NCBI RefSeq assembly: GCF_041081105.1
Contig: NZ_CP163528.1
Location: forward strand, 2,604,001 to 2,668,000
DNA: 64,000 bases
Origin: Promicromonospora sp. Populi
Lineage (GTDB): Bacteria > Actinomycetota > Actinomycetes > Actinomycetales > Cellulomonadaceae
Reading direction: 5' to 3'
How positions within the stretch are numbered: the first letter of the stretch is position 1; the number at the start of each line of letters is the position of its first letter. Position numbers and translations under genes: made by a program. Under the pieces are notes generated by a model. That model saw only the letters and a list, made by a program, of their open reading frames with translations. It was not told the origin of the DNA and made no database searches. Positions 46,375-55,273 of the stretch are shown here, one piece after another.

Positions 46375-48678
46375 ATGGCTGACCTGCCCGATGCGGACCT
46401 CGAGGTCCTGACCGCCGTCGCGTCCGGAACCCACCACGACCCGCACAACGTGCTCGGCCCGCACCTGCTGGACGGGCCCTGGACCGTGGTGCGCGCCCTG
46501 CGGCCGCTCGCCGACGAGGTGGTCGTGACAACCTCGGGCTCGGGCGGTGACACGGAGGTCTCAGCGACGCACCAGGGCGCCGGAGTCTGGGCCGCCGTCG
46601 TGCCCGCCGCGGAGGATCCCGACGGGTCAAGGCACGCCCCCGACTACCGCATCCGGACCCGTTCCGGCACGGCGACCTGGACGTCCGACGACCCGTACCG
46701 GTTCCTGCCCACCCTGGGCGCCGTCGACCTGCACCTGATCGGCGAGGGCCGGCACGAGCAGCTCTGGCAGGTGCTCGGCGCCAACCTGCACCGGTACCCG
46801 AGCGCGTCCGGCGACATCGCCGGCGTCGCCTTCGCCGTGTGGGCGCCGAACGCGCGGGGCGTGCGGCTCGTGGGCGACCACAACGGCTGGGGTGGCACGC
46901 ACCCCATGCGCTCGCTCGGCGCCACGGGTGTGTGGGAGCTGTTTGTCCCCGACGTCGGCCCGGGCCTGCGGTACAAGTTCGAGATCCTCGGCGCCGACGG
47001 CATCTGGCGGGCCAAGGCGGACCCGCTGGCCAAGGCGACGGAGCTGCCGCCCGCGACGGCGAGCGTCGTCACCGCCTCGGCGCACGAGTGGCACGACGAC
47101 GCGTGGCTCACCGCCCGGGCGACCACCGACCCGCACTCCGGTCCGCTGAGCGTGTACGAGGTGCACCTGGGCTCGTGGCGCCAGGGCCTCGGCTACCGCG
47201 AGCTCGCCGAGCAGCTGACCGCCTACGTCACCGAGCAGGGCTTCACGCACGTCGAGCTGCTGCCCGTCGCGGAGCACCCGTACGGCGGGTCGTGGGGCTA
47301 CCAGGTCACCAGCTACTACGCACCGACGGCGCGGTTCGGCTCGCCCGACGACTTCCGGCACCTCGTGGACACGCTGCACGCGGCCGGGATCGGCGTCATC
47401 CTCGACTGGGTGCCGGCGCACTTCCCGCGCGACGAGTTCGCCCTGGCCCGCTTCGACGGCACCCCCCTGTACGAGCACCCCGACCCCGAGCGGGGCGAGC
47501 AGCAGGACTGGGGCACGCTGATCTTCGACTTCGGCCGCCGCGAGGTGCGCAACTTCCTGGTGGCGAACGCGACCTACTGGTTCGAGGAGTTCCACGTCGA
47601 CGCGCTGCGCGTCGACGCCGTCGCGTCCATGCTCTACCTCGACTACTCCCGCAAGGAGGGCGAGTGGACGCCCAACGTGCACGGCGGGCGGGAGAACCTG
47701 GAGGCCATCGCCTTCATCCAGGAGGCGAACGCGACCGCCTACCGCCGCACGCCGGGCGTCATGATGATCGCGGAGGAGTCGACGGCGTTCCCCCAGGTCA
47801 CAGGCCCGACGTCGGGCGGAGGGCTGGGCTTTGGCCTGAAGTGGAACATGGGCTGGATGAACGACACCCTCCGCTACCTGGCCGAGGACCCGTACAACCG
47901 GCGGTACCACCACGGCGAGCTCACGTTCTCGATGGTGTACGCCTACACCGAGCAGTTCGTGCTGCCGATCAGCCACGACGAGGTGGTGCACGGCAAGGGG
48001 TCGTTGCTGCGCAAGATGCCCGGCGACCGGTGGCAGCAGCTCGCGGGAGTGCGGTCGTTCCTCGCGTACCAGTGGACCCACCCCGGCAAGCAGCTGCTGT
48101 TCATGGGGTGCGAGTTCGCGCAGGACAGCGAGTGGTCCGAGTCCGACGGCCTGCGCTGGGACCTGCTCGGCGACGCCGGGCACGCCGGCGTGCAGCACCT
48201 CGTGCGGGACCTGAACGCGCTCTACCGCGCGACGCCGGCCCTGTGGGAGCTCGACTTCGACCCGGCGGGCTTCGAGTGGCTCGAGGCGGACGACGCCGAC
48301 CACAACGTGCTGGCGTACGTGCGCCGGTCACGCTCCGGGGACCCGGTGGTGGTCGTCGTGAACTTCGCGGGCGTGCCGCACGAGGGGTACCGCCTGCCAC
48401 TGCCGTCGATCCCCCGGGCCACACCCGCCGCACCGGCCGAGGCCTCGACCGGTCCGGGTGATCGCTCGGGCGACCAGGAGAGCCCAGCTGCAGAGAATCC
48501 CGTGTGGCGCGAGGCGCTCAACACGGACGCCACGGTGTACGGCGGGTCGGGCGTGGGCAACATGGGCCGCGTGCAGGCGGAGCCGATCCCGCACCACGGC
48601 CGCAGCTGGTCGGCCGAGATCCGCGTCCCCCCGCTGGGAGCGCTGATCCTGACCCCGGCGGCCAGCCCCGAGCACTGA
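46375..48678 (+). CDS. glgB: 1,4-alpha-glucan branching enzyme GlgB
   Basis: Creates alpha-1,6 branches in alpha-glucan. The 767-residue protein has an N1 domain, a CBM48 domain ([22 protein letters not shown] near 150-175) and a GH13 barrel: [23 protein letters not shown], nucleophile in [18 protein letters not shown] near 413, acid/base in [11 protein letters not shown] near 466, and [13 protein letters not shown] near 533. The C-terminal domain has an extra low-complexity insert ([19 protein letters not shown]) near 685-705. The ATG at 46375 has GGTGG four bases upstream. It completes the glgE-treS-mak-glgB operon and is convergent with the thioredoxin-like gene. Confidence 0.96.
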   Translation: MADLPDADLEVLTAVASGTHHDPHNVLGPHLLDGPWTVVRALRPLADEVVVTTSGSGGDTEVSATHQGAGVWAAVVPAAEDPDGSRHAPDYRIRTRSGTATWTSDDPYRFLPTLGAVDLHLIGEGRHEQLWQVLGANLHRYPSASGDIAGVAFAVWAPNARGVRLVGDHNGWGGTHPMRSLGATGVWELFVPDVGPGLRYKFEILGADGIWRAKADPLAKATELPPATASVVTASAHEWHDDAWLTARATTDPHSGPLSVYEVHLGSWRQGLGYRELAEQLTAYVTEQGFTHVELLPVAEHPYGGSWGYQVTSYYAPTARFGSPDDFRHLVDTLHAAGIGVILDWVPAHFPRDEFALARFDGTPLYEHPDPERGEQQDWGTLIFDFGRREVRNFLVANATYWFEEFHVDALRVDAVASMLYLDYSRKEGEWTPNVHGGRENLEAIAFIQEANATAYRRTPGVMMIAEESTAFPQVTGPTSGGGLGFGLKWNMGWMNDTLRYLAEDPYNRRYHHGELTFSMVYAYTEQFVLPISHDEVVHGKGSLLRKMPGDRWQQLAGVRSFLAYQWTHPGKQLLFMGCEFAQDSEWSESDGLRWDLLGDAGHAGVQHLVRDLNALYRATPALWELDFDPAGFEWLEADDADHNVLAYVRRSRSGDPVVVVVNFAGVPHEGYRLPLPSIPRATPAAPAEASTGPGDRSGDQESPAAENPVWREALNTDATVYGGSGVGNMGRVQAEPIPHHGRSWSAEIRVPPLGALILTPAASPEH

Positions 48679-48705
48679 TACCGGGTGGCCAGACCGGGTC
48701 TGCCG

Positions 48706-49668
48706 TCAGTAGAGGCTTAGGGCCAGGCGCTTGCGGGCCTTCGCTACCCTCGGGTCCGTGGTGCCTGCCACCTCGAAGAGTTCCAGGAGGCGCACGCGGA
48801 CCAGCTCCTTGCCGTCCGCGTCCAGCCCAGGCAGCAGGTCGAGCAGGCGCGCGAAGGCGTCGTCGACCTTTCCGCCCAGCATGTCCAGGTCGGCGACGGC
48901 GAGCGCCGCGGCGACGTCGGACGGCGCATCCGCCGCGGCCTGGCGTACGGCCGCGAGGTCGGCGTCGTGCGTGCGCTGCATGAGGTGCACCTGGGCCAGG
49001 CCGGCCGTCGCGTCCGCGTCCCGGGGGTCCTGCCGCAGTGCCTTTCCGTAGGCTGCGGCGGCCGCCTCCAGGTCGTCGCGCTCGATCGCGTCGTACGCCT
49101 CCTGGTGCAGGGGCGGCAGCGGCTGCTCCGGCACGGCCTCCGGCTCGTCGGCCGCGGGTGCCGCGCCCGGGACCCGGCCGGTGACACCGTTCTGCTCGGC
49201 GGCCGCGAGCACCTGGTCGAGCACGCCGCGGATCTGCTGCTCGTCGGCGGCACCCTGGAACAGCGGCAGGGGCTGGCCCTGCAGCACCGCGACGACGGTG
49301 GGCACACCCTGCACCTGGAACGCGGCGGCGACCTGCGGGCTGGCCTGCGCGTCGACGCGGCCCAGCAGGAACCGGCCGCCGTACTCCTGCGCGAGGCGGC
49401 CCAGCGTGACGCCGAGCTCGGCGTTCGCCTGGTCGGTCGGGATCCACAGCAGGATCACCACCGGGTAGGTGGACGAGTCGCGGACCAGCTGCTCGAAGTT
49501 CGCCTCGCTGACGTCCACCACAAAGCCGCCGGCTTCGGGCGCACCACCGGGCTCGCCGGGCGGCGGCGCCTGGGGACGGTTGAGGGCGGACAGGTCGACG
49601 GCGCCGCGCACCGCGAACTCGGGCTGTGCGTTCCGGGCGGGCCCGGCCGGAGGAGTGGTACTGCTCAT
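48706..49668 (-). CDS. Thioredoxin-like, TPR-containing protein (YbbN/CnoX family)
   Basis: A 320-residue protein with a thioredoxin fold at about 45-160 and helical TPR-like repeats from about 185 onward (EAYDAIERDDLEAAAAAYGKAL, DATAGLAQVHLM). That is the layout of YbbN/CnoX co-chaperones that hold unfolding proteins for GroEL. The position of the redox CxxC is occupied by LLWIPTDQANAE, so it cannot act as a disulfide reductase. VVAVLQGQPLPLFQGA supplies the thioredoxin cis-Pro region in altered form (GVPTVV). The ATG at 49668 has a TAGGAT 7 nt upstream instead of a ribosome binding site. Confidence 0.88.
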   Translation of the reverse strand: MSSTTPPAGPARNAQPEFAVRGAVDLSALNRPQAPPPGEPGGAPEAGGFVVDVSEANFEQLVRDSSTYPVVILLWIPTDQANAELGVTLGRLAQEYGGRFLLGRVDAQASPQVAAAFQVQGVPTVVAVLQGQPLPLFQGAADEQQIRGVLDQVLAAAEQNGVTGRVPGAAPAADEPEAVPEQPLPPLHQEAYDAIERDDLEAAAAAYGKALRQDPRDADATAGLAQVHLMQRTHDADLAAVRQAAADAPSDVAAALAVADLDMLGGKVDDAFARLLDLLPGLDADGKELVRVRLLELFEVAGTTDPRVAKARKRLALSLY

Positions 49669-49675
49669 GGCGCCA

Positions 49676-49681
49676 ATCCTA
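49676..49681 (-). promoter_or_regulatory. -10-like TAGGAT before the YbbN-like gene
   Basis: TAGGAT on the minus strand ends 7 nt before the ATG at 49668; no Shine-Dalgarno is present. Confidence 0.4.
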
Positions 49682-49768
49682 ATGAACTCGGGGGCGGTCC
49701 CTCACCGACTCCGCTCTCAGCGAGAACGTCGCGGAAGATTACGACGCGGGTCAGGCGTTGCTCGTCTG

Positions 49769-49793
49769 ACGGCTGAGCCTGCGGCTCAGCCGT
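49769..49793 (-). terminator. Hairpin overlapping the stop of the second lipoprotein gene
   Basis: Perfect 11-bp arms (49769-49779, 49783-49793) with a 3-nt loop. The upstream arm contains the stop codon at 49786-49788. It ends the three-gene envelope unit. Confidence 0.65.
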
Positions 49794-50826
49794 TCGAGAC
49801 GGCGTAGGGCACCCGTTGGACGCCCAGCAGGCTGATCCGCCCTGCCGAGTCGGCGGGCGGCACGTACAGGGCCGCCGTGTTGCGGTAGGCGATCTGCATG
49901 ACGTTGGTCCCCTCGGCGTCGCCCCAGAGGGCCCTGGCCGACGACTCCGCGCCCGGCACGAGCTGCCAGTTCTCCTCGGCCCGCAGGGTCTCCTGGCTCA
50001 GCATCGCGACGAGCACCATGGCTCCGCCGTCGACCGTCCGGACCGCCTTGACCGGGTCGTCGGTCGGCTCGTACGTGACCTCGAAGGTGCCCTCGCCGTC
50101 CTCGCTCTCGATCGCGGCGACCTGGTCCTGTCCGCTCTGGCGCAGGACCTGCCGCAGGTAGTCGTCGTCGGTGAAGCTGTCGGCGTACCTGGACTCGTCG
50201 CCGGCCGTCAGCACGGACGCGTACTGCTCGACCACGGCCTCGGGAGTCACCAGGAGGCTCGTGTCGTCGGGCGCCACGGCGGCACTGCCCAGCCCTTCTT
50301 CGGCGAACTGCGGCATGGTTACGTTGGGCACCAACCGGACGTAGGACCACAGCTTGTACTGGTCGCGCGCGCTCGCCTGGTCGAAGGCCGCGAGCACGGG
50401 CACGGTCCCGTCCGCCGGCTGTGTGGTGATGGCGAAGCTGCTGCGGGGCCAGCCCTGCTCCGACGGCAGGACGAGCTGCTGCGTCTCCATCGTCAGGTCG
50501 GTCAGGGCTTCGTTGTCCCCACGCGCGGCGGAGACGGCCAGCTCGGCCTCACGCATCGCGAGCGCGGGCCCGGACAGGCGTGTACCAAGGTCTTCGGCCT
50601 GCTCCGCCTCCGCCAGGACCGTGGAGACGCTGTCCAGGATCCTGCGTTCCTGCGACGCGGTGACCACCGCCGCGACCACCGGCGCCTCGGCGGTGGGGGT
50701 GGGCGGCTCGGCGGTGCAGCCGGCGAGCACCACGGCGGCCGCGGCGATGCCCACCAGGCCGACGGCGCCTCGGCGTCGGGCCGGGAGCAGGGCTCGGGCC
50801 GGGAGGAGAGCTGGGGAACGCGTCAA
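49786..50826 (-). CDS. Lipoprotein of unknown function, paralogue 2
   Basis: A 346-residue lipoprotein. After a basic leader it has a signal peptide VGLVGIAAAAVVLAGC with the lipidated Cys near 37, then a Pro/Thr/Glu-rich spacer. The body matches the adjacent lipoprotein along its whole length: LDSVSTVLAEAE, RLSGPALAMREAELAV, WPRSSFAITTQP, PNVTMPQFAEEGLGSAAV, VVEQYASVLTAGD, YVPPADSAGRISLLG, and the shared end VSNG. No catalytic motif is visible. The TTG at 50826 is chosen because GGAGG lies six bases upstream, inside the end of the preceding gene. It is the third gene of a tightly packed unit. Confidence 0.8.
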   Translation of the reverse strand: MTRSPALLPARALLPARRRGAVGLVGIAAAAVVLAGCTAEPPTPTAEAPVVAAVVTASQERRILDSVSTVLAEAEQAEDLGTRLSGPALAMREAELAVSAARGDNEALTDLTMETQQLVLPSEQGWPRSSFAITTQPADGTVPVLAAFDQASARDQYKLWSYVRLVPNVTMPQFAEEGLGSAAVAPDDTSLLVTPEAVVEQYASVLTAGDESRYADSFTDDDYLRQVLRQSGQDQVAAIESEDGEGTFEVTYEPTDDPVKAVRTVDGGAMVLVAMLSQETLRAEENWQLVPGAESSARALWGDAEGTNVMQIAYRNTAALYVPPADSAGRISLLGVQRVPYAVSNG

Positions 50827-50838
50827 GGGTGGCCTCCG

Positions 50839-51849
50839 TCAGCCGTTCGATACCGAGCTGGGCACGTGCTCGTAGCCGACCAGGCTGATCTTGGCGTCCG
50901 AGCCCTTGGGCGGCACGTACATCGCCACCATGTCCCGGTAGTTGACCTGGACGACGTTGCTGACGTCGGCGTCGCCCCAGAGCGCCTGCGTCGTCTCGGT
51001 CGGCGGGCCGATCTCGCAGCCCTCCTCCTTGGCGGTGATGGTCTCCGTGCTGGTCATCGCGGCCATCACGAGAGCGCCGCCGTCGGCCGTGCGCACCGAC
51101 TTGACCGAGTCGTCCGTGGGCGCGTACGCGACCTCGAAGGCGCCGCCGCACTCTTCCTTGTTGATCGCGTCGACCTGGAGCTTGCCGTAGTCGCGGAAGA
51201 ACTGGCGCAGGTTGTCGTCGCCGAAGTTGGCGGCGTACTTCGAGTCGTTGTCGACAGTGAGCACAGAGGCGTACTGCTCGATGACGGCCTTTGGCGCCAC
51301 CTTGAGAGTCTCGTCGTCCGCCGCTACGGCGGCGCTCCCCAGGTCAGCCTCCGCGAACTGCGGCATGGTCACACCGGGCAGCAGGCGGACCCAGCCCCAC
51401 AGCTTGTACTGCTGCCGGGCGTCCCCCTGGTTGAAGGCCATGAGCACCGGCGTGGTGAGGTCCTTCGGCTGCACAGTGATGGCGAAGCTGGTGCGCGGCC
51501 ATGTCTGGTCCGACGGCAGGATCACCTGCTGCATCTCCATGTTGAGGTCGGTCAGCGGCTCGGTGTCGCCGCGCGCCGCGGCGACGTCGAGCTGGGTCTC
51601 GCGGATCTCGAGCGCGGGCCCGGACAGGCGCGCGGCGAGATCGCCCGCCTGGCTGGACTTGGTCACCTCATTGACGACGCCCGCCACGCTGTCCAGGATC
51701 TCGCGCTCCTGCGCCTGCGTGACGACGGCCGCCGCGACGGGCGCCTCCGGCGTCGGCGTGGGGAGCTCCTCGGCACAGCCGGCGAGCAGCCCCGTGACGA
51801 GCACGGTGGTCACTACTGCCGTGGTACGGGTTCTGGTCACGCGCTTCAT
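50839..51849 (-). CDS. Lipoprotein of unknown function, paralogue 1
   Basis: A 336-residue lipoprotein with signal peptide VVTTVLVTGLLAGC (Cys near 25) and a Pro/Thr spacer. It is a tandem paralogue of the next gene, sharing EAPVAAAVVTQAQEREILDS-type, RLSGPALEIRETQL, LPGVTMPQFAEADLGSAAVA, VIEQYASVLTVD and ALWGDADVSNVVQVNYRD patterns. Two cysteines (EECGG and EEGCEIG) are absent from the paralogue and could form a disulfide. The ATG at 51849 overlaps the stop of the upstream membrane-protein gene by 4 bp. I do not recognise the family; an envelope role follows from the lipid anchor only. Confidence 0.82.
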   Translation of the reverse strand: MKRVTRTRTTAVVTTVLVTGLLAGCAEELPTPTPEAPVAAAVVTQAQEREILDSVAGVVNEVTKSSQAGDLAARLSGPALEIRETQLDVAAARGDTEPLTDLNMEMQQVILPSDQTWPRTSFAITVQPKDLTTPVLMAFNQGDARQQYKLWGWVRLLPGVTMPQFAEADLGSAAVAADDETLKVAPKAVIEQYASVLTVDNDSKYAANFGDDNLRQFFRDYGKLQVDAINKEECGGAFEVAYAPTDDSVKSVRTADGGALVMAAMTSTETITAKEEGCEIGPPTETTQALWGDADVSNVVQVNYRDMVAMYVPPKGSDAKISLVGYEHVPSSVSNG

Positions 51850-53255
51850 CTGTCGTCTCCGTCCCCGGTGACGCCCCAGGTCTGGCGCCACGCGGCAGCT
51901 CGGCTGCTCGGTGTCTGCGGCTGCTCCGCATCGGGGGCGGGCTCCGGCTCTGCTTCGGAAGGGGGCACTGTGGGCATCGCGCCGGTCGCGGCCCGGCGCT
52001 GCGCCTGCTCACGCATGCGCATCTCGCGTCGTGTCATCGGCTTGCCCGACGGCGCCGCGGCGGCCGGGGCGGCCTGCGCGGCGGGCGCACCCTCGCCCGG
52101 GGCCGGGCGTGCCGGTGCCTGCCCCGGGGCGGGGGCGAACGGCGTCCGCCCCGCCGGGGGCTGAGCAGGAGCGACCGGCGGCTGAGCGGGACCCGCACCC
52201 GGGCCCTGGTTCCGGCGGCTGCGCCTGAGCCCGCGGGCGGACGCCGCCGGGGCGGCGACCGGGTCGGCGGCGGGAACCGGCTCAGGTGCCGGGGGCGGCG
52301 TGATCGGGGCTGCACCGCCGAAGGGGGCGGGCGGGCCCCAGGCGGGCGCGCTCTCCCGGTCGGGTACGGGTGGTGCGCCCTGCACCGGCGGGCGGCGTCC
52401 GGGCATCCCGGAGCGTGATGGCGGGTAGACCGAGGTGCCGCCCTCTACCGGGTCGTCCGATGCGGGCGGGTAGCCGCCGTCGGGCTCGTTGCCGAGCGGC
52501 TCCGACTGCTCGCCGTCCACCCCGAAGACCGCGTCGCGATGCGGCTGGTCGGATTCCGGTCGGCGCGAGCGGACCGCGGACGAGCGTCCCTTGCCCGCGC
52601 CGGTCTTCTTGCCGCGCCGCGCGCCGATGGCCATGAAGATGCCGAGGATGAGGGCGAAGCCACCACCCAGCACACCCGGCCAGAGGTAGGGAGTGGCGAC
52701 CGGACGCGGCCAGGTGAGCTCGAGAGTGGGCGCCACCGCGTTCTCGCCGACGCCGGCGGCCAGCAGCACCACACGGCCCGGCTCCTCGGTCCAGCGCATC
52801 TGGGCGACGGTCTCGCCGCTCACCTCGGAGATCCACATGTCGGACCCGGCAGGGTTGGGACCGGTGGTCGGAGCCTCGGCCGGTTCCTCGGTGTCCTCGG
52901 CCTCCTCGTCACCGGTCGCCAGGCCGGTACCCGGGGCGACGCTCAGCGTCTCCCATGTGGAGAGCCCGGTCACCGCGTCGTAGGGGTCCTCGCCGACCCA
53001 GCCGAGCACGTCGACGTCGGACCCGAGCGCGAGCGTGACCGTCTGCCCCTCGGGGACAGTGGCTCGGACGGTCACCTGGTCGTCTACGAGCCCGAGCACG
53101 CCGGGATCGGTCACGACCATGGTTCCGTCACCGCTGGGGGTCGCGGTCGCGACAACAGTGTCGGACTCGCGCAGGACGGTTGCCGTCGCGACTCCATAAC
53201 CGATCCCGCCGAGCCCGGCGAGGATCAGGAGAGTCGCCCAAAAGCGTTGCACCAC
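51846..53255 (-). CDS. Two-helix membrane protein with long Pro-rich cytoplasmic tail, unknown function
   Basis: A 469-residue protein. Helix 1 (FWATLLILAGLGGIGYGVAT) is at the N-terminus. A beta-rich extracytoplasmic domain of about 170 residues follows (VTVRATVPEGQTVTLALGSD, MWISEVSGETVAQMRWTEE, GRVVLLAAGVGENAV). Helix 2 (LWPGVLGGGFALILGIFMAIGA) is near 205-226. The remaining 240 residues are basic then Pro/Ala-rich, with a short charged block MTRREMRMREQAQRRAATG and ending in WRQTWGVTGDGDDR. The GTG at 53255 follows GAAGGGA by four bases. It is the first gene of a unit with two lipoproteins and is divergent from the DivIVA-like filament gene. Confidence 0.8.
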   Translation of the reverse strand: MVQRFWATLLILAGLGGIGYGVATATVLRESDTVVATATPSGDGTMVVTDPGVLGLVDDQVTVRATVPEGQTVTLALGSDVDVLGWVGEDPYDAVTGLSTWETLSVAPGTGLATGDEEAEDTEEPAEAPTTGPNPAGSDMWISEVSGETVAQMRWTEEPGRVVLLAAGVGENAVAPTLELTWPRPVATPYLWPGVLGGGFALILGIFMAIGARRGKKTGAGKGRSSAVRSRRPESDQPHRDAVFGVDGEQSEPLGNEPDGGYPPASDDPVEGGTSVYPPSRSGMPGRRPPVQGAPPVPDRESAPAWGPPAPFGGAAPITPPPAPEPVPAADPVAAPAASARGLRRSRRNQGPGAGPAQPPVAPAQPPAGRTPFAPAPGQAPARPAPGEGAPAAQAAPAAAAPSGKPMTRREMRMREQAQRRAATGAMPTVPPSEAEPEPAPDAEQPQTPSSRAAAWRQTWGVTGDGDDR

Positions 53256-53591
53256 CGATTCCCTTCGAATTTTGGGCGTGTGCCCACGATCAGGTGGATG
53301 TTCCAGAATAAGGACCGTACGTGGAGCCCTGTCCAATGACGGGCGTGCTGTGGGGGTTCGGCAGGGACTCTCACCCTTCCTTCACTGGGGGGTGCCTGAA
53401 CCGCCATCAGGGTCCGGGGCCGCGCGGCCAGCGGAGAGTATTCCATGCAATACGTACATTGCATCCGCTAGCGGGAGTATCCACATCCGCACAAGGCACG
53501 TATCCTGGGCGCCGGACGAGCCGTATAAGCGGCGTCCCAGGGGGGAGCCTGACCCGCGCCTCACCAAGTTCCGACACTGGAGGTCTGCACC
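53256..53591. other. Intergenic control region between membrane-protein gene and DivIVA-like gene
   Basis: A 336-bp non-coding stretch holding the divergent promoters of two units. It contains the dyad at 53445-53464 and is less GC-rich around 53440-53510 than the surrounding genes. I see no small gene or RNA. Confidence 0.6.
53445..53464. promoter_or_regulatory. Operator-like dyad atgcaat-N6-attgcat
   Basis: Seven-base perfect arms (53445-53451, 53458-53464) around a 6-bp centre, in an A/T-rich patch of a GC-rich genome. The similar words gagtatt and gagtatc flank it. The size fits a dimeric helix-turn-helix regulator; none is identified. Confidence 0.4.
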
Positions 53592-55166
53592 GTGTCCGAC
53601 GAGCGCTCGCTCTTTCCGACTGCCATGCGCGGATACGACCGCGACCAGGTGCACGCGCACCTGGACCGGCTGAACCACGCCCTCGAAGAGGCGCGTCGCC
53701 AGGTGGAGGCCTCTGACGGCCGCGCCATGCAGCTGACGCAGGACCTCAGCGATGCCAAGCGCAACCTGCGCGAGACCGAGAAGCCGTCTTACGCCGGCCT
53801 CGGCTCCCGCATCGAGCTGCTGCTGCGTTCCGCCGAGGACCAGTCGACCGACATCATCAACCAGGCAAACCAGCAGGCCGCGGACATCATGGCACGCGCC
53901 AAGCTGTCCGGCGGACAGGTGCGCTCGCGTGCCGAGTCCGAGGTCGCCGAGATGCTCGCCAGCGCCCGCCGCGAGGCCGAGGAGATCCGCACCACGATGG
54001 CCGCCGAGGCTGAGGGCCACCTGCTGGCCGCCCAGCGCCGCGCCGAGGAGCTCGTCGGCTCCGCCGAGCGTGAGTCCGCGCAGATCGCCAGCGCGATCAA
54101 CGCCGAGGAGAGCGAACGCCGGGCCAGCCTCGAGCGCGAGCTCGGCACCCTGCGCTCGACCGTGGAGCGCGAGACCACCGAGCTGCGTGTGAACACCGAG
54201 CGCGAGGCCTCCCAGCTCCGCGCCAAGGTCAACGCGGAGACCTCCGAGCAGCGGGAGACCGTGGAGCGCGACACCTCAGCCCTGCTGGCCAGCGCCCGCG
54301 CCGAGTCCGACCAGATCCTGTCCGAGGCGCGTCGTCAGGCCGCCGAGGCCTCCAACGCCGTCACCAGCGAGATGGAGGAGCTGCGCGAGCAGGCCCGCGC
54401 GGCACTCGCCCAGGCCGAGCTCGACATCGTCCACCGCAAGGAGAGCGTCGAGAAGGAGCTCGCCGAGCGGCACGAGACGGCCAAGTCCGAGACCGCGAAG
54501 CTGGTCAAGACGGCCGAGGAGCACGCGGCAGAGGCCGAGAAGCGCGTGGCCGTGGCCCTTGAGCAGTCGGAGAAGATCCGCTCGGAGTCCGACGTCTACG
54601 TCAAGGACCTCGTCGCCGACGCCCGCAAGTCCGCCGACCGGATCGTGGTCGAGGCCCGCGAGTTCGCGGAGCAGACGATCGACGACGCTCGCGCCGAGGC
54701 GGAGTCGAGCCGGTCGGCCGCGCAGCACCAGCTGGAGGACCTCACCCGCCAGCACGACTCGATCAACTCCTACCTGGACGAGCTGCGCGGCATGCTGACG
54801 CCGCCCGCATCGGGCAACGGCACCCCCGCGGCTCCCGCGCTGCCCAGCCCGCCGGCCAAGCCGTCGAGCATGGCAGGGGCCACTCCGGCGCAGCAGGCGC
54901 GCTTCGCCGTCGTCGGCGACGGGACCGAGGCCGAGCCCGAGATCCCCGAGTCCGCGGACGCGGACCCGTCAATGCCGGCGTCGATCCCGCCGAGCAACCC
55001 GTCCCCCGTACCGGTGGGCACGGCGACCGTCGTCATCCCGTCGGTCAAGGGCACGAAGGCGAGCACCAAGGCCGGTCAGGCCAAGGCTGCAGACTCGGCC
55101 TCCTCCCCCGCCGAGCAGGACGACGCCGAGGAGCAGGTCTCCGAGAAGGCCGGCGCCTCGAGCTGA
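53592..55166 (+). CDS. DivIVA-like coiled-coil filament protein
   Basis: A 524-residue protein. The N-terminus (LFPTAMRGYDRDQVHAHLDRLNHAL, residues 7-31) resembles the DivIVA membrane-binding head. Residues 30 to about 395 are almost unbroken heptad-type coiled coil rich in Ala, Glu and Arg, with repeated AESE/EREA motifs. The last 125 residues are Pro/Ala/Ser-rich and probably disordered. Proteins of this build (DivIVA, Scy, FilP in actinomycetes) form polar or cytoskeletal scaffolds that direct wall growth. The GTG at 53592 has GGAGG eight bases upstream. It is divergent from the membrane/lipoprotein unit, hinting at a shared envelope role. Confidence 0.82.
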   Translation: MSDERSLFPTAMRGYDRDQVHAHLDRLNHALEEARRQVEASDGRAMQLTQDLSDAKRNLRETEKPSYAGLGSRIELLLRSAEDQSTDIINQANQQAADIMARAKLSGGQVRSRAESEVAEMLASARREAEEIRTTMAAEAEGHLLAAQRRAEELVGSAERESAQIASAINAEESERRASLERELGTLRSTVERETTELRVNTEREASQLRAKVNAETSEQRETVERDTSALLASARAESDQILSEARRQAAEASNAVTSEMEELREQARAALAQAELDIVHRKESVEKELAERHETAKSETAKLVKTAEEHAAEAEKRVAVALEQSEKIRSESDVYVKDLVADARKSADRIVVEAREFAEQTIDDARAEAESSRSAAQHQLEDLTRQHDSINSYLDELRGMLTPPASGNGTPAAPALPSPPAKPSSMAGATPAQQARFAVVGDGTEAEPEIPESADADPSMPASIPPSNPSPVPVGTATVVIPSVKGTKASTKAGQAKAADSASSPAEQDDAEEQVSEKAGASS

Positions 55167-55170
55167 CCTA

Positions 55171-55200
55171 GCTGAACAGAGCCGAACAGAGCCGGACAGA
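55171..55200. repeat. Three 10-bp tandem repeats after the DivIVA-like gene
   Basis: gctgaacaga, gccgaacaga and gccggacaga follow one another directly, just 3' of the stop at 55166 and running into the terminator arm. Confidence 0.75.
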
Positions 55201-55245
55201 GCTGGGGCGGAACCAACCACTGGTTGGTTCCGCCCCAGCTCTGTC
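55195..55245. terminator. Bidirectional terminator, perfect 25-bp arms
   Basis: Arms at 55195-55219 and 55221-55245 are exactly complementary with a single-base centre. It lies between the convergent DivIVA-like gene (ends 55166) and hydrolase gene (ends 55274), so it can serve both strands. Confidence 0.85.
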
Positions 55246-55273
55246 TCGGCGTGATTGTGTCTCGGCGTATCGA

